From a bacterium (GTDB taxonomy: Bacteria; Planctomycetota; Planctomycetia; Planctomycetales; Planctomycetaceae), in NCBI GenBank assembly GCA_016124895.1, contig WGMU01000090.1:1-64000 (forward strand): a stretch of DNA of 64,000 nt, written 5' to 3'. A model generated the notes under the pieces. The model was not told the DNA's origin, did no database searches, and saw only the letters and a list, made by a program, of their open reading frames with translations. Below are positions 10,272-19,443 of the stretch, in pieces. The first letter of the stretch is position 1. Every line of letters starts with the position of its first letter. Position numbers and translations under genes: made by a program.

Positions 10272-10641
10272 TGTCTGGATCCATCGAAGTTTGTGGATGA
10301 ACGACTGGTCGCGCTGAGTAAGTCACTCGGCGGAGCGGTCCTATATCGGATGAGCCGGTCTGAGCAAAGCAGGGGAACGGTTGTCTTACTCCGAGGAATG
10401 CGTTTGATCCTTTCAGACTGACTGCAGCGCAAAGACGCCGAGGCTCAGAGGAACGCAAAGCCTTCGCGAATCTTTGCGACTTCGTGCCTTTGCGCTGCAA
10501 TGCCAGGCAGATTGTCCTGGCATATTCCGGCGAGCCCAGACGTGGCCTGAGCGGTGGTTCGTTGAGGAAAACCGGGCAGGCCCTAAACTGCGGGCTGCGC
10601 TCGGATTTCCTCAACTTCAGCCCACCTTACGGAACGGAAAT
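10272..10641. other. Divergent gap ychF / acnA
   Basis: This 370-bp gap contains repeat copy B (10423-10499) and a separate inverted repeat: GTTGAGGAAA at 10561-10570 and TTTCCTCAAC at 10606-10615, an exact 10-bp arm. The second would lie in the acnA leader RNA, 27 bases before the start codon. No gene is supported, and I could not pick a convincing promoter. Confidence 0.6.
10423..10499. repeat. GCAAAG palindromic repeat, copy B
   Basis: This 77-bp element has the same exact 12-bp terminal inverted repeat as copy A (TGCAGCGCAAAG at 10423-10434, CTTTGCGCTGCA at 10488-10499) and the same length. The right half is identical to copy A over about 40 bases. It lies 142 bases upstream of the acnA ATG, between divergent genes. 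Confidence 0.9.
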
Positions 10642-13398
10642 ATGTCGACGTCCAACGCTTTTGGTGCTCGATCCACGCTGGCCACTTCGGGCGGAGACAT
10701 TGCGTACTATAGTCTGCCGAAGCTGGCGGACGCCGGGCTGGGGAACATCGATTGCCTGCCGTACTCGATCCGCGTGCTGCTGGAAGCTCTGCTGAGAAAC
10801 GTCGACGGCTTTGTCGTCAACGAGGAGGACGTCGCGAATCTGGCGAAGTGGGATGCAGCAAAAGTCGCTCAGGTCGAACTGCCGTTCAAGCCGGGCCGCG
10901 TCGTGCTGCAGGACTTTACCGGCGTGCCGGCCGTCGTCGATCTGGCGGCACTGCGGGCGGCGATGGTTCGCATGGGTGGCGATCCGAAGAAGATCAATCC
11001 GCTGGTGCAGTGCGACCTGGCCATCGCCCACTCGGTGCAGGTCGACCAGTTTGCGTCGGACACGGCTCTGCAGTTCAACGTTGACAAGGAATTCGAGCGG
11101 AACCAGGAGCGGTATCAGTTTCTTCGCTGGGGGCAGCAGGCCTTCAATAATTTCCGAGTCGTGCCGCCGGCGACGGGCATCGTGCATCAGGTCAATCTTG
11201 AGTACCTGGCAAACGTCGTACTGACAAAGGACGGTGTCGCTTATCCGGACAGTCTGGTCGGGACAGACAGTCACACGACGATGATCAACGGGCTGGGCGT
11301 AGTCGGCTGGGGCGTCGGGGGGATCGAGGCCGAAGCGGTGATGCTCGGGCAGCCGATTTACATGCTGACTCCAGAGGTCGTCGGTTTCCGGCTCGATGGA
11401 ACTCTCGCCGAAGGGGCGACCGCGACGGACCTCGTGCTGACCGTCACGCAGATGCTGCGTGCTCACGGCGTTGTCGGGAAGTTTGTCGAGTTCTTCGGAC
11501 CGGGGCTCGACAAGTTGAGCCTCGCAGATCGCGCGACACTGGCGAACATGGCTCCCGAATATGGCGCGACGATGGGCTTCTGTCCGGTCGACGCGGAGAC
11601 GCTGAACTATCTCCGCAAGACAGGACGGCCGGCGGACCTGATCGATCTCGTCGAGCGTTACACGAAGGCGCAGGGACTGTTCCATTCGGCGGATTCCCCC
11701 GAGCCGATTTTTACCAGTACACTGAAGCTCGACATGAGCACTGTCGAGCCGTCGCTGGCCGGGCCGAAGCGGCCGCAGGACCGCATTCTGCTCTCGGCGA
11801 TGAAGAGCCAGTGGGAGCAGGATCTGCAGAATACGTTCGGCAAGGTGACCAACGCCGCCGACTCGACCAGTGCCAGCATGTCCGCCGAAGGCGCCCCGGT
11901 AAACACGGCTGAGCGAGCGTCGTCAACAGACCGGGGCCTTGATGGCGTAAAGACCGAACTGAATGGCGAATCCTTCCGCCTGAAACACGGCTCTGTGGTG
12001 ATTGCGGCGATCACGAGTTGTACCAACACCAGCAACCCGTCAGTGATGATTGGTGCCGGCCTTGTCGCTCGTAATGCCGCGGCAAAAGGGCTGACTCGCA
12101 AGCCGTGGGTCAAGTCGAGTCTTGCGCCAGGAAGCCGGGTTGTCACCGACTATCTGGAACGAGCCGGCCTCGACACGGAACTGGAGAAGCTCGGATTCCA
12201 CACAGTCGGCTATGGCTGCACAACGTGCATCGGCAACAGCGGGCCACTGCCGGACGCGATCGCTCAATCTGTAACGGACGGCGATCTGGTCGTCTCCGCT
12301 GTGCTGTCGGGAAACCGCAATTTTGAGGGCCGGATCAATCAGCACGTCAAAGCGAACTACCTTGCCAGTCCGCCGCTGGTCGTTGCGTACTCGATCGCCG
12401 GCACGACGGACATTGATCTGATCAATGAGCCACTCGGACAGGACAGCAATGGCAACGACGTCTTTCTGAAGGATATCTGGCCGAGCCAGCAGGAAGTTGC
12501 CGAGACAGTCGCGTCGTCCATGAGCCCCGAGCAGTACATCGATGAATACGGCAAAGCGTCGCAGGGGCCACCGCAGTGGCAGGCCATCGCAGGCGCGACC
12601 GGCGATCTTTACGACTGGGATTCGGCCAGCACTTACGTCCAGGAGCCACCGTTCTTCGTCGACATGCCGGCTGAACCCGCGCCGATCTCGTCGATCGAAG
12701 GGGCTCGCTGTCTGGTCTCCGTGGGTGATTCGACAACGACGGATCACATCAGCCCGGCGGGTTCGATCAAGCCGTCATCGCCGGCCGGCCGTTTCCTGCA
12801 GGAGAACGGCGTCGATATCGCGGACTTCAACAGCTACGGCAGCCGCCGCGGGAACGATCGCGTCATGACACGCGGCACGTTTGCCAACATCCGGCTGCGA
12901 AACCTGCTCGCTCCCGGAACGGAAGGCGGCGTCACCATCTATCACCCGACCGGCGAGCAGATGTCGATTTACGACGCGTCGGTCAAGTACAGGGAAAGCG
13001 GGACGCCGCTGGTCGCTCTGGCTGGAGCCGAATACGGCACCGGGTCGTCGCGCGACTGGGCCGCGAAGGGGACGTATCTGCTCGGCATCCGAGCCGTCAT
13101 CGCGACATCGTTCGAGCGAATCCACCGGTCGAATCTGGTCGGGATGGGTGTTCTGCCGCTGCAGTTCCGCGAGGGCGAAAGCCGCGAATCGCTGGAACTC
13201 GACGGCGCCGAGGAATTCGAGATTGCTCTGTCCGACGACCTGAAGCCGCAGCAGGCGGTCGAAGTGATTGCCCGCAAGGCAGACGGCTCGATGGTCCACT
13301 TCGTGACAACCTGCCGCATCGATACACCGGTCGAAGTCGAGTACTACCGCAACGGCGGCATCCTGCACACCGTGTTGCGACAGCTTGCGAAGTCCTGA
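10642..13398 (+). CDS. acnA: Aconitate hydratase A
   Basis: The enzyme isomerises citrate to isocitrate in the TCA cycle using a [4Fe-4S] cluster. The start is the ATG at 10642; upstream in-frame codons only translate the leader repeat. Cluster ligands are Cys460 in [10 protein letters not shown] and Cys526/Cys529 in [14 protein letters not shown]. Substrate-site motifs include [19 protein letters not shown] (residues about 205-225) and the swivel-domain [16 protein letters not shown] near 795. At 918 residues it fits the AcnA/IRP1 branch. A Ser/Ala/Thr-rich linker of about 40 residues (about 410-445) just before the first cluster Cys is longer than I would expect. It follows the repeat-rich leader and stands alone as a transcription unit. 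Confidence 0.97.
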   Translation: MSTSNAFGARSTLATSGGDIAYYSLPKLADAGLGNIDCLPYSIRVLLEALLRNVDGFVVNEEDVANLAKWDAAKVAQVELPFKPGRVVLQDFTGVPAVVDLAALRAAMVRMGGDPKKINPLVQCDLAIAHSVQVDQFASDTALQFNVDKEFERNQERYQFLRWGQQAFNNFRVVPPATGIVHQVNLEYLANVVLTKDGVAYPDSLVGTDSHTTMINGLGVVGWGVGGIEAEAVMLGQPIYMLTPEVVGFRLDGTLAEGATATDLVLTVTQMLRAHGVVGKFVEFFGPGLDKLSLADRATLANMAPEYGATMGFCPVDAETLNYLRKTGRPADLIDLVERYTKAQGLFHSADSPEPIFTSTLKLDMSTVEPSLAGPKRPQDRILLSAMKSQWEQDLQNTFGKVTNAADSTSASMSAEGAPVNTAERASSTDRGLDGVKTELNGESFRLKHGSVVIAAITSCTNTSNPSVMIGAGLVARNAAAKGLTRKPWVKSSLAPGSRVVTDYLERAGLDTELEKLGFHTVGYGCTTCIGNSGPLPDAIAQSVTDGDLVVSAVLSGNRNFEGRINQHVKANYLASPPLVVAYSIAGTTDIDLINEPLGQDSNGNDVFLKDIWPSQQEVAETVASSMSPEQYIDEYGKASQGPPQWQAIAGATGDLYDWDSASTYVQEPPFFVDMPAEPAPISSIEGARCLVSVGDSTTTDHISPAGSIKPSSPAGRFLQENGVDIADFNSYGSRRGNDRVMTRGTFANIRLRNLLAPGTEGGVTIYHPTGEQMSIYDASVKYRESGTPLVALAGAEYGTGSSRDWAAKGTYLLGIRAVIATSFERIHRSNLVGMGVLPLQFREGESRESLELDGAEEFEIALSDDLKPQQAVEVIARKADGSMVHFVTTCRIDTPVEVEYYRNGGILHTVLRQLAKS

Positions 13399-13407
13399 CC
13401 GGGACTG

Positions 13408-13496
13408 TGACGCAAAGACGCCAAGTCGCAGAGTTACGCAAAGGGTTCTGTGATCGTCGTCTTTGCGATCCGTTGCGTTTCTGCGACTTTGCGTCA
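13408..13496. repeat. GCAAAG palindromic repeat, copy C
   Basis: This 89-bp variant has an exact 10-bp terminal inverted repeat, TGACGCAAAG at 13408-13417 and CTTTGCGTCA at 13487-13496. The inner arm contains further ACGCAAAG and CTTTGCGAT units. It begins 10 bases after the acnA stop and ends 25 bases before the next ATG, filling the whole gap. Confidence 0.88.
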
Positions 13497-13521
13497 GAAC
13501 TGCTCTGCTTAAGGCGTCACG

Positions 13522-14940
13522 ATGCTGCGATTTGCCGTGCGGAATCTGCTCAGTCGCCGGGCAAGGTCGCTGCTCTCGCTGGCCGGTCTGACGGTCGCGA
13601 TCGCTGGCATGGTCGGATTGTTTTCGATCGCCGTCGGTATCGACGCGATGGTCACGGACACGTTCAATCGGATTCCCGGCATGATCGTCATGCAGAAGGG
13701 CGCACCGATTCCATTGTTTTCGCGAGTGCCGCGTGCCTGGGCGAAAGAGATTGAAAAGCTGCCGGGCGTCAACGTCGTCAGTGCCGAAATCTGGGTTCGA
13801 GCGAACGTGATTAACGGCAAGGAAATCGTGAGCCCGCCCCGCTTCTTTTTCGGAGCCGACATTCGTACTCATCAGAAGATGCTGCACTGCATTTATAAAG
13901 ACGCGATTGTCGAGGGACGGTATCTCGACGAGTCCGATCTCGGTACCGGAGACGCCTGCATCAGCCGGCAGATCGCTGAAGAGTTCAACGTCGGCCTCGG
14001 CGACCTGCTGATCGTGAACGGAGAGAAGCTGAAGGTCGTCGGCATCTACTTCTGCGGCTCGCTGCTGCTGGATATGGCGATCGTCGTTGATCAGGATTTC
14101 GTGCGGCAGATTTCACGGTTCGATCCCTACACAGTCTGCTCGTTCTACGTGGAACCGACCGGCGAGATTCCAAATGACGAAATCGTTGCCTGGATGCAGG
14201 ACCTGTTCCGCGATCGGTCTTTGTCCGCGTGGACGCCGACGTCGTTGATCTTTGGCAGCGGATTTTCCAGCGGTTCGTCAACGAGTGGTACGAGCGAGAC
14301 TCCGAGCGGCAACCCGCTGGTCGATCTCTTCCGATCAGCAGATCGAGCGATTAAAGCAGCCGGGAATTCAGTGACGGTCCCAGAGTCGCCGGACGACGCG
14401 TCGTCAGACTCCGTTGCGTCAGCGAAGCAGCAGTCGACGGACCTGGCAAAAGGCAGTGGTCCGCCCGTACCAATGGCGGACGACGACGGCCCACTCGAAA
14501 TCCGCTCGGCGTCTGACTGGGCGCAGCAGTTCGAGAAGTTTACCGCGGACCTCGATCTGTTTCTCACGCTGATCACCAGCGTTGGTCTGATGATCGCCGT
14601 GCTGAGCATTGTCAACACGATGCTGATGAGTGTGTCCGAGCGGATCATCGAGTTCGGAGTCCTCAAGGCGAACGGCTGGTCGCGCGGCGACGTGATGAAG
14701 CTGATTACGTTTGAGAGTGCCGTGCTGGGCTTTGGAGGTGGCATCTGCGGCAGCGCGATCGGCTGGGTGTCGACGCAGGTCGTCAACCACAAATGGCCCG
14801 AACAGATTCACCTGCTGGCGAGTCCCGGTCTGCTTGCCTTCAGTCTGATCTTCGCGACGCTGCTGGGCATCGGCGGCGGCCTTTACCCGGCGCTCTGGGC
14901 GACACGAATGATGCCAATGGACGCGATTCGCCGCGGTTAA
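13522..14940 (+). CDS. FtsX/MacB-like ABC transporter permease
   Basis: This 472-residue membrane protein has the topology of MacB/LolE-type permeases. There is one N-terminal TM segment (about 18-40, SLLSLAGLTVAIAGMVGLFS) and a large extracytoplasmic domain (about 45-345). Three C-terminal TM segments form the FtsX domain (about 352-375, 395-420, 435-460), ending with the typical GGLYPALWATRMMPMDAIRRG-type tail. A low-complexity Ser/Asp/Pro-rich stretch at about 245-320 interrupts the outer domain. Such permeases need a cytoplasmic ATPase, and none is encoded next to it or elsewhere in the window. The substrate cannot be inferred; lipoprotein release or peptide/antibiotic efflux are the usual roles. 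Confidence 0.87.
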   Translation: MLRFAVRNLLSRRARSLLSLAGLTVAIAGMVGLFSIAVGIDAMVTDTFNRIPGMIVMQKGAPIPLFSRVPRAWAKEIEKLPGVNVVSAEIWVRANVINGKEIVSPPRFFFGADIRTHQKMLHCIYKDAIVEGRYLDESDLGTGDACISRQIAEEFNVGLGDLLIVNGEKLKVVGIYFCGSLLLDMAIVVDQDFVRQISRFDPYTVCSFYVEPTGEIPNDEIVAWMQDLFRDRSLSAWTPTSLIFGSGFSSGSSTSGTSETPSGNPLVDLFRSADRAIKAAGNSVTVPESPDDASSDSVASAKQQSTDLAKGSGPPVPMADDDGPLEIRSASDWAQQFEKFTADLDLFLTLITSVGLMIAVLSIVNTMLMSVSERIIEFGVLKANGWSRGDVMKLITFESAVLGFGGGICGSAIGWVSTQVVNHKWPEQIHLLASPGLLAFSLIFATLLGIGGGLYPALWATRMMPMDAIRRG

Positions 14941-15114
14941 ATCTCCTGGCTGCTGAGTTCCTTGTGATCGCGGTAGTTCCCGAGTCTTGCGGGGTTTTCA
15001 GATGATTCTGGCCAGGAATCCGCTTCGGACACCGTCAGACCTTTCGAGAGTGCTTGGGTTCGCTGGTGATGACAGGCCAGATTCCCACTGCAGCTCGAAA
15101 GCGAGGGAAAGTCC

Positions 15115-17817
15115 ATGCCCCAAAAGTACTCGCGAATTCAGCTCTGGCCACGTGGCCGCTGGTCGGCAGGTATCTGTCGATTGATCTGTTGCCTGAAGAA
15201 GAATGCAGAGGTTTGTTGGGATGGGAAGACGAAGTGGGAACGGGTTCTCCTCGCAATCCTTCTGAGCGTCGTCCTGGCGAATTTTCCCGGTTCGATGGCG
15301 GTTGTGGCGCAGGATGAACTTGCAACCAGTGAGCCTCAATCGCTCCCCGATAATCTCTGGACAGACCCAATCGACGGGCTGCAGTTCCGGCTGCGGATCG
15401 ACAAAGAAGTCTGGCAGTCGTGGGAGCTGCCGTTTTTCTGGCTGGACGTTCGCAATATGACCAACCGGAGTTTGACCGGTGAGCAGTTGCGAAGCCTGCT
15501 GCCGTTCAATCGGCACGGCAACCATCTGCAGATCGTCCAGAAGCCTGGTGAGATCGTTTCCGGGGGCGATACAGGCGGTGTCCGCTTGACTTCCTTCGAG
15601 CTTGATTCGCTCTATCTACAGCCGGGCGATGCGTTCGAGATCGGCCAGCCGGGGCTGCGTGACTTGGCGGGTGGCGGCGAAATTTCAGCGCGGCTCGATT
15701 TGAAGTCGCTGGGAATTCACCAGCGGGGGTCGGGACTTGAGCCGGACACGGCGACACTCAGTCTTTGTTTCAGAGGTCCGACCGGGCCGGAATTTCTCGG
15801 GAGCCCGATTCGCGTGGTCGTTCTGCCGCCGGGCGTGCGAGCAATTCAGGAGATGGATGATTTCCTGACGGCGTACGATTCTAAGGGAGTGAGCGTCGAA
15901 GCGGGGTTTGTTCCCGAAGCCACTCGGTTGGTCGATGGAGAAGAACTGCGAGCGACATTTATCGTTCGGGTCGTTGGCAATCAGGCGTTCTCTTATGACT
16001 TCGGCGGCGACTATCGCGGGTCGAACCGACACAACCGGTTTAAGATTGACGTGCATGATTCAGACGGAAAGCTGCTGCCGGATCCGGCTGAGGGTCGTCC
16101 CGACTTCGGTGGACTCGGAACGGGCATCCGCGTTTATCCCGGCCGACTCTCGGCGCAGCCGATTGATCTGACGAAGTACCGCACGTTTCCGGGACCGGGC
16201 CAGTACATCGTCACGGCGCGATTCACGCTGGAGAATATCTTCATGATGGGCGGCCGGCGTATTTCGATTCCCGTCGAATCAAAGTTTCGGCTGACGATCC
16301 TGTCGCGCACGGAAGAGAACGTCGGTGCCGCGCTGGAACGCTGGTTTGCCCGCTGTCGGAAAACGACCGGCGAGGATCTCAACGCGACCATCGATCGGCT
16401 GTGTGCGTTCGGTGGCGCGTCTGCGGTGACCGGGCTGCACGATCTCGTGCTGACTGGTTCGGACGAGCGGAAACTGGCCGCCGTGCGCGGGCTGGGGCTC
16501 ATCGCTGCGCCTCAGTCGTTGCGGGTGCTGCTTGAACTGGAGACACAGCCGGAGTTGCGCATCACAGCGCTGCAGTCGCTCGGAGCCTTCTCCGACAACG
16601 CTGCTGTCGAACGCGTTGCTGCGGCGCTGCAGGATCGTGAACTCGACGTTCGCGTTGCCGCAGCCGGGGCGCTGGGGCGGATGAATTCGGGCGCTGCTGT
16701 GCGGGCTCTGCTGGATCGCGTGCGCGAAAGGCCGATCGACATTGGGCCGGGAACAGGCTCGACGGACGCAATCGTTGCCGAACAACAGGCCCTGCTGGCA
16801 GCTCTCGGTGCGACCGGAGCGGCATCGGCGTTGCCAGTCATTCGCTCGGCGCTGGACGCCGTTGATGACCGGGTGCGTCGGGCCGGCGTGGCGGCGATCA
16901 TTCAGTCCTCAAACGCCGAAGCGTCTGCTGTGCTGCCGGAGTATGCCGAAGATGACGATCTCGATTTCCGTGAGTTCGTCATCAGACAACTGACGGAAAC
17001 GCTGCGGCAGCCGATCGAGCCTCAGTGGCTGGTCCCGGTGATTCAGTCACGCAACGGGAAGAGCACAATCGGCGACGCCCCGTGGCTGCTGCGTCTGTAC
17101 GCGGATGATCTGGCGGCACCGACGCTGGTGAGTTGTCTCGACTTCGACAATCCGCGCATTCGCAGCTACTACAACCTGGTGATCATCCAGCAGCAACTGG
17201 CGTGTCGGTCCGGTCTGGCGATTGACTGGATCAGCGATCTGAATCGTGACGGAACTCCGGAAGAGATCGCGAAGAATTGCGACACGCTCGCGCGGCTGCG
17301 TTCGTGGGTCGAACACTACGCGAAGCAGCCGTGGCGCGAGCCGCCTGAGCCCTGGCGACTGACGGGACCGCGCGAAGCAGCGACATGGGGGCCGGCGATT
17401 GGCAATGTTCGTATTCGGGCTCGAACGAATAACTCCGTCTGGCCGGAAGGGCTGCCACAGGTGCTGAACGTGGACGTGTCGAATCCGATGTCCGGGTCCG
17501 TGGTCATGGACTCGCATCCGGCAATCGTCGAAGTCGAAGTGGACGGCGAGTGGTACACGCATGACTCTGATGTTGACGATCGCGTCCGCGGCGAGTGGCA
17601 CGCGTACAAAGGCCACCGGTACCACTCTTACCAGTTGACGCCGCACTGGCAGCGTGTGAGTGACGGTGAGCCGCTGATTCTGAAACCCGGCCCGCACACG
17701 GCACGCACCCGGCTGACGGTTCCGCCCGAGACTAGTCGAGCGTCGCTGGCGACCAGCCTGCCGGTGAAGTTCCGCGTCGCGTCGTCTGCCAAGACTTCCG
17801 ATCGCGAAAGTCGTTGA
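15115..17817 (+). CDS. Exported HEAT-repeat protein, function unknown
   Basis: This 900-residue protein has a long N-terminal lead and then a hydrophobic segment (about 45-66, LLAILLSVVLANFPGS) that would act as a signal or anchor. The ATG at 15115 has GAGGG six bases upstream, so I kept it although the lead is unusually long. Residues about 75-400 look like beta-rich domains (VDGEELRATFIVRVVG, PGQYIVTARFTL). Residues about 420-640 are HEAT/PBS-lyase-type helical repeats (RITALQSLGAFSDNAAVERV, VRVAAAGALGRM). A last beta-rich part (about 760-880) contains GEWYTHDSD and TRLTVPPE. Such proteins are common planctomycete envelope components and scaffold protein contacts; the partner is unknown. 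The stop at 17815-17817 is 152 bases before the GntP start. Confidence 0.75.
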   Translation: MPQKYSRIQLWPRGRWSAGICRLICCLKKNAEVCWDGKTKWERVLLAILLSVVLANFPGSMAVVAQDELATSEPQSLPDNLWTDPIDGLQFRLRIDKEVWQSWELPFFWLDVRNMTNRSLTGEQLRSLLPFNRHGNHLQIVQKPGEIVSGGDTGGVRLTSFELDSLYLQPGDAFEIGQPGLRDLAGGGEISARLDLKSLGIHQRGSGLEPDTATLSLCFRGPTGPEFLGSPIRVVVLPPGVRAIQEMDDFLTAYDSKGVSVEAGFVPEATRLVDGEELRATFIVRVVGNQAFSYDFGGDYRGSNRHNRFKIDVHDSDGKLLPDPAEGRPDFGGLGTGIRVYPGRLSAQPIDLTKYRTFPGPGQYIVTARFTLENIFMMGGRRISIPVESKFRLTILSRTEENVGAALERWFARCRKTTGEDLNATIDRLCAFGGASAVTGLHDLVLTGSDERKLAAVRGLGLIAAPQSLRVLLELETQPELRITALQSLGAFSDNAAVERVAAALQDRELDVRVAAAGALGRMNSGAAVRALLDRVRERPIDIGPGTGSTDAIVAEQQALLAALGATGAASALPVIRSALDAVDDRVRRAGVAAIIQSSNAEASAVLPEYAEDDDLDFREFVIRQLTETLRQPIEPQWLVPVIQSRNGKSTIGDAPWLLRLYADDLAAPTLVSCLDFDNPRIRSYYNLVIIQQQLACRSGLAIDWISDLNRDGTPEEIAKNCDTLARLRSWVEHYAKQPWREPPEPWRLTGPREAATWGPAIGNVRIRARTNNSVWPEGLPQVLNVDVSNPMSGSVVMDSHPAIVEVEVDGEWYTHDSDVDDRVRGEWHAYKGHRYHSYQLTPHWQRVSDGEPLILKPGPHTARTRLTVPPETSRASLATSLPVKFRVASSAKTSDRESR

Positions 17818-17969
17818 TCGCTCCGCAATCGAAACGTCAGTGCCACTCGTTCTGCAACCGTCACGCGTGGTCGTTTGCTGTTGTGGCGAGGCCCGGTCAG
17901 ACTCAGTGCTCGCGCACGACCGCAGTGCGGTCAGCGACTGACTTCAGATCGACCTCGGGAACGCTGCTC

Positions 17970-19361
17970 ATGGACTCTGCCGCCGTCTGGACGATTCTGA
18001 CGATCTGCACCGGAATGCTGGTCGTCATCGGAGGCATCCTCGCCCTGCGGCTGCACGCCTTTCTGGCTCTCACGCTGGGAGCACTCGTCGTCGCCGCGAT
18101 GACGCCAACTGACGATGGTGGGACGATCGCCTCGCGCGTTGCCAGCGGCTTTGGTTCGACGGCGGGAAAGATCGGCATTCTGATTGCGATGGCGTCGATC
18201 ATCGGCAAATGCCTGCTCGACAGCGGAGCTGCGGACCGGGTCGTGCGGACGATGCTCGGTTGGTTTGGCGAGAAGTTTGCGCCGGCCTCGTTCGTGCTCA
18301 GCGGGTTTCTGCTCGGCGTGCCCGTGTTTTTCGACACGGTGTTCTATCTGATGATCCCGCTTGGTAAGGCCATGCAGGTCCGTACGGGTCGGAACTATCT
18401 GCTGTTTGTGTTGACGATTGTGGCTGGAGCAACAATGGCACATTCGCTCGTGCCGCCGACGCCGGGGCCGCTGGTTGTTGCAGAAGAACTGGGAATCGAC
18501 ATCGGCACGATGATTCTCGCGGGGTCGATCGTCGGCTTCTTTACGGCCGGGTTTGGCTACCTCTACGCGTCGTTGTTTGCCAATCGTCTCTGGCAACTGC
18601 CGCTGCGTGAGTCTGCTGACTTTTCGTTGAAGGATCTCGAAGAGCTGGCCAATCGCGACGAGTCCGAGCTGCCGCCGTTCTGGCTGTCCGTCCTGCCGAT
18701 TCTGCTGCCCGTTGTGCTGATCGCCGGTTACACGATCGTCAAGGTGGTCTGCGAGGCGCAGAAGATTGAACTCTCACCGGCGATGAACACGACGCTGGCG
18801 ACGCTCGGAGATAAGAACATCGCGCTGATTATTTCGGCGGTGATTGCGATGCTGACTCTGTGGCGAACGCGATCGCTCTCGCGGCACGAACTTGCTGACG
18901 CTGTCGCTTCGTCACTGGCCAGCGGAGGGATCATCATCCTGATCACGTCGGCTGGTGGAGCGTTCGGCAAGGTGCTGCAGGAGACCGGGATTGCTGGCTT
19001 GATCAAGGATTTGCCGGAAGCGTCACCGGCGATGATCATCACGCTGGCGTTTCTGATCACGACCGCTATCCGGACCGCTCAGGGATCCGCGACCGTGGCG
19101 ATGATGACCGCTGTTGGAATTCTCTCCGGCCTGGCGACGTCGGGCTCGCTGCCGTTTCACCCGGTGTATCTTGCTCTGGCGATCGGCTGCGGGTCGAAAC
19201 CGATCGCCTGGATGAACGATTCCGGCTTCTGGGTCATCACTCGAATGAGCGGCATGACCGAAGGCGAGGGGCTGAAGTTTGTGACGCCGATGACGACGCT
19301 GATGGGTGTTGTGGGGCTCGTCATAACGATCATCGGAGCGACGCTGTTTCCGCTGATGTGA
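17970..19361 (+). CDS. GntP-family gluconate/sugar-acid:H+ symporter
   Basis: This is a polytopic inner-membrane permease of 463 residues with about 12 hydrophobic segments. The start is the ATG at 17970 (MDSAAVWTILTICTGMLVV); upstream in-frame residues are not membrane-like. Family features include GKIGILIAMASIIGKCLLDSG, VPVFFDTVFYLMIPLGKA, AHSLVPPTPGPL near 155, and the late SAGGAFGKVLQETGIA, RTAQGSATVAMMTA and KPIAWMNDSGFW blocks. GntP permeases import gluconate, idonate, related sugar acids or sometimes short-chain organic acids; the substrate here is not determined. The MFS permease follows after an 82-bp gap with a strong inverted repeat. Confidence 0.92.
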   Translation: MDSAAVWTILTICTGMLVVIGGILALRLHAFLALTLGALVVAAMTPTDDGGTIASRVASGFGSTAGKIGILIAMASIIGKCLLDSGAADRVVRTMLGWFGEKFAPASFVLSGFLLGVPVFFDTVFYLMIPLGKAMQVRTGRNYLLFVLTIVAGATMAHSLVPPTPGPLVVAEELGIDIGTMILAGSIVGFFTAGFGYLYASLFANRLWQLPLRESADFSLKDLEELANRDESELPPFWLSVLPILLPVVLIAGYTIVKVVCEAQKIELSPAMNTTLATLGDKNIALIISAVIAMLTLWRTRSLSRHELADAVASSLASGGIIILITSAGGAFGKVLQETGIAGLIKDLPEASPAMIITLAFLITTAIRTAQGSATVAMMTAVGILSGLATSGSLPFHPVYLALAIGCGSKPIAWMNDSGFWVITRMSGMTEGEGLKFVTPMTTLMGVVGLVITIIGATLFPLM

Positions 19362-19374
19362 CGGATTTGATTTT

Positions 19375-19428
19375 CAGGCCGCGTGAAATGCGGCGTTTCC
19401 TCATTCGTCCGCCGCGTTGCGCGGCCTG
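19375..19428. repeat. Inverted repeat between two permease genes
   Basis: CAGGCCGCG (19375-19383) and CGCGGCCTG (19420-19428) are exact complements. A second inner pair, GCGGCG and CGCCGC, gives a 54-bp cruciform-capable element between the GntP stop and the MFS start. There is no T-run, so a terminator role is doubtful. Confidence 0.6.
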
Positions 19429-19443
19429 TTGCGGGGTACCGCG

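Noticed and set aside
9015-10421. 468-codon plus-strand frame antisense to ychF
   Set aside because: It lies entirely over a certain housekeeping gene and has no recognisable domain; treated as a shadow frame.
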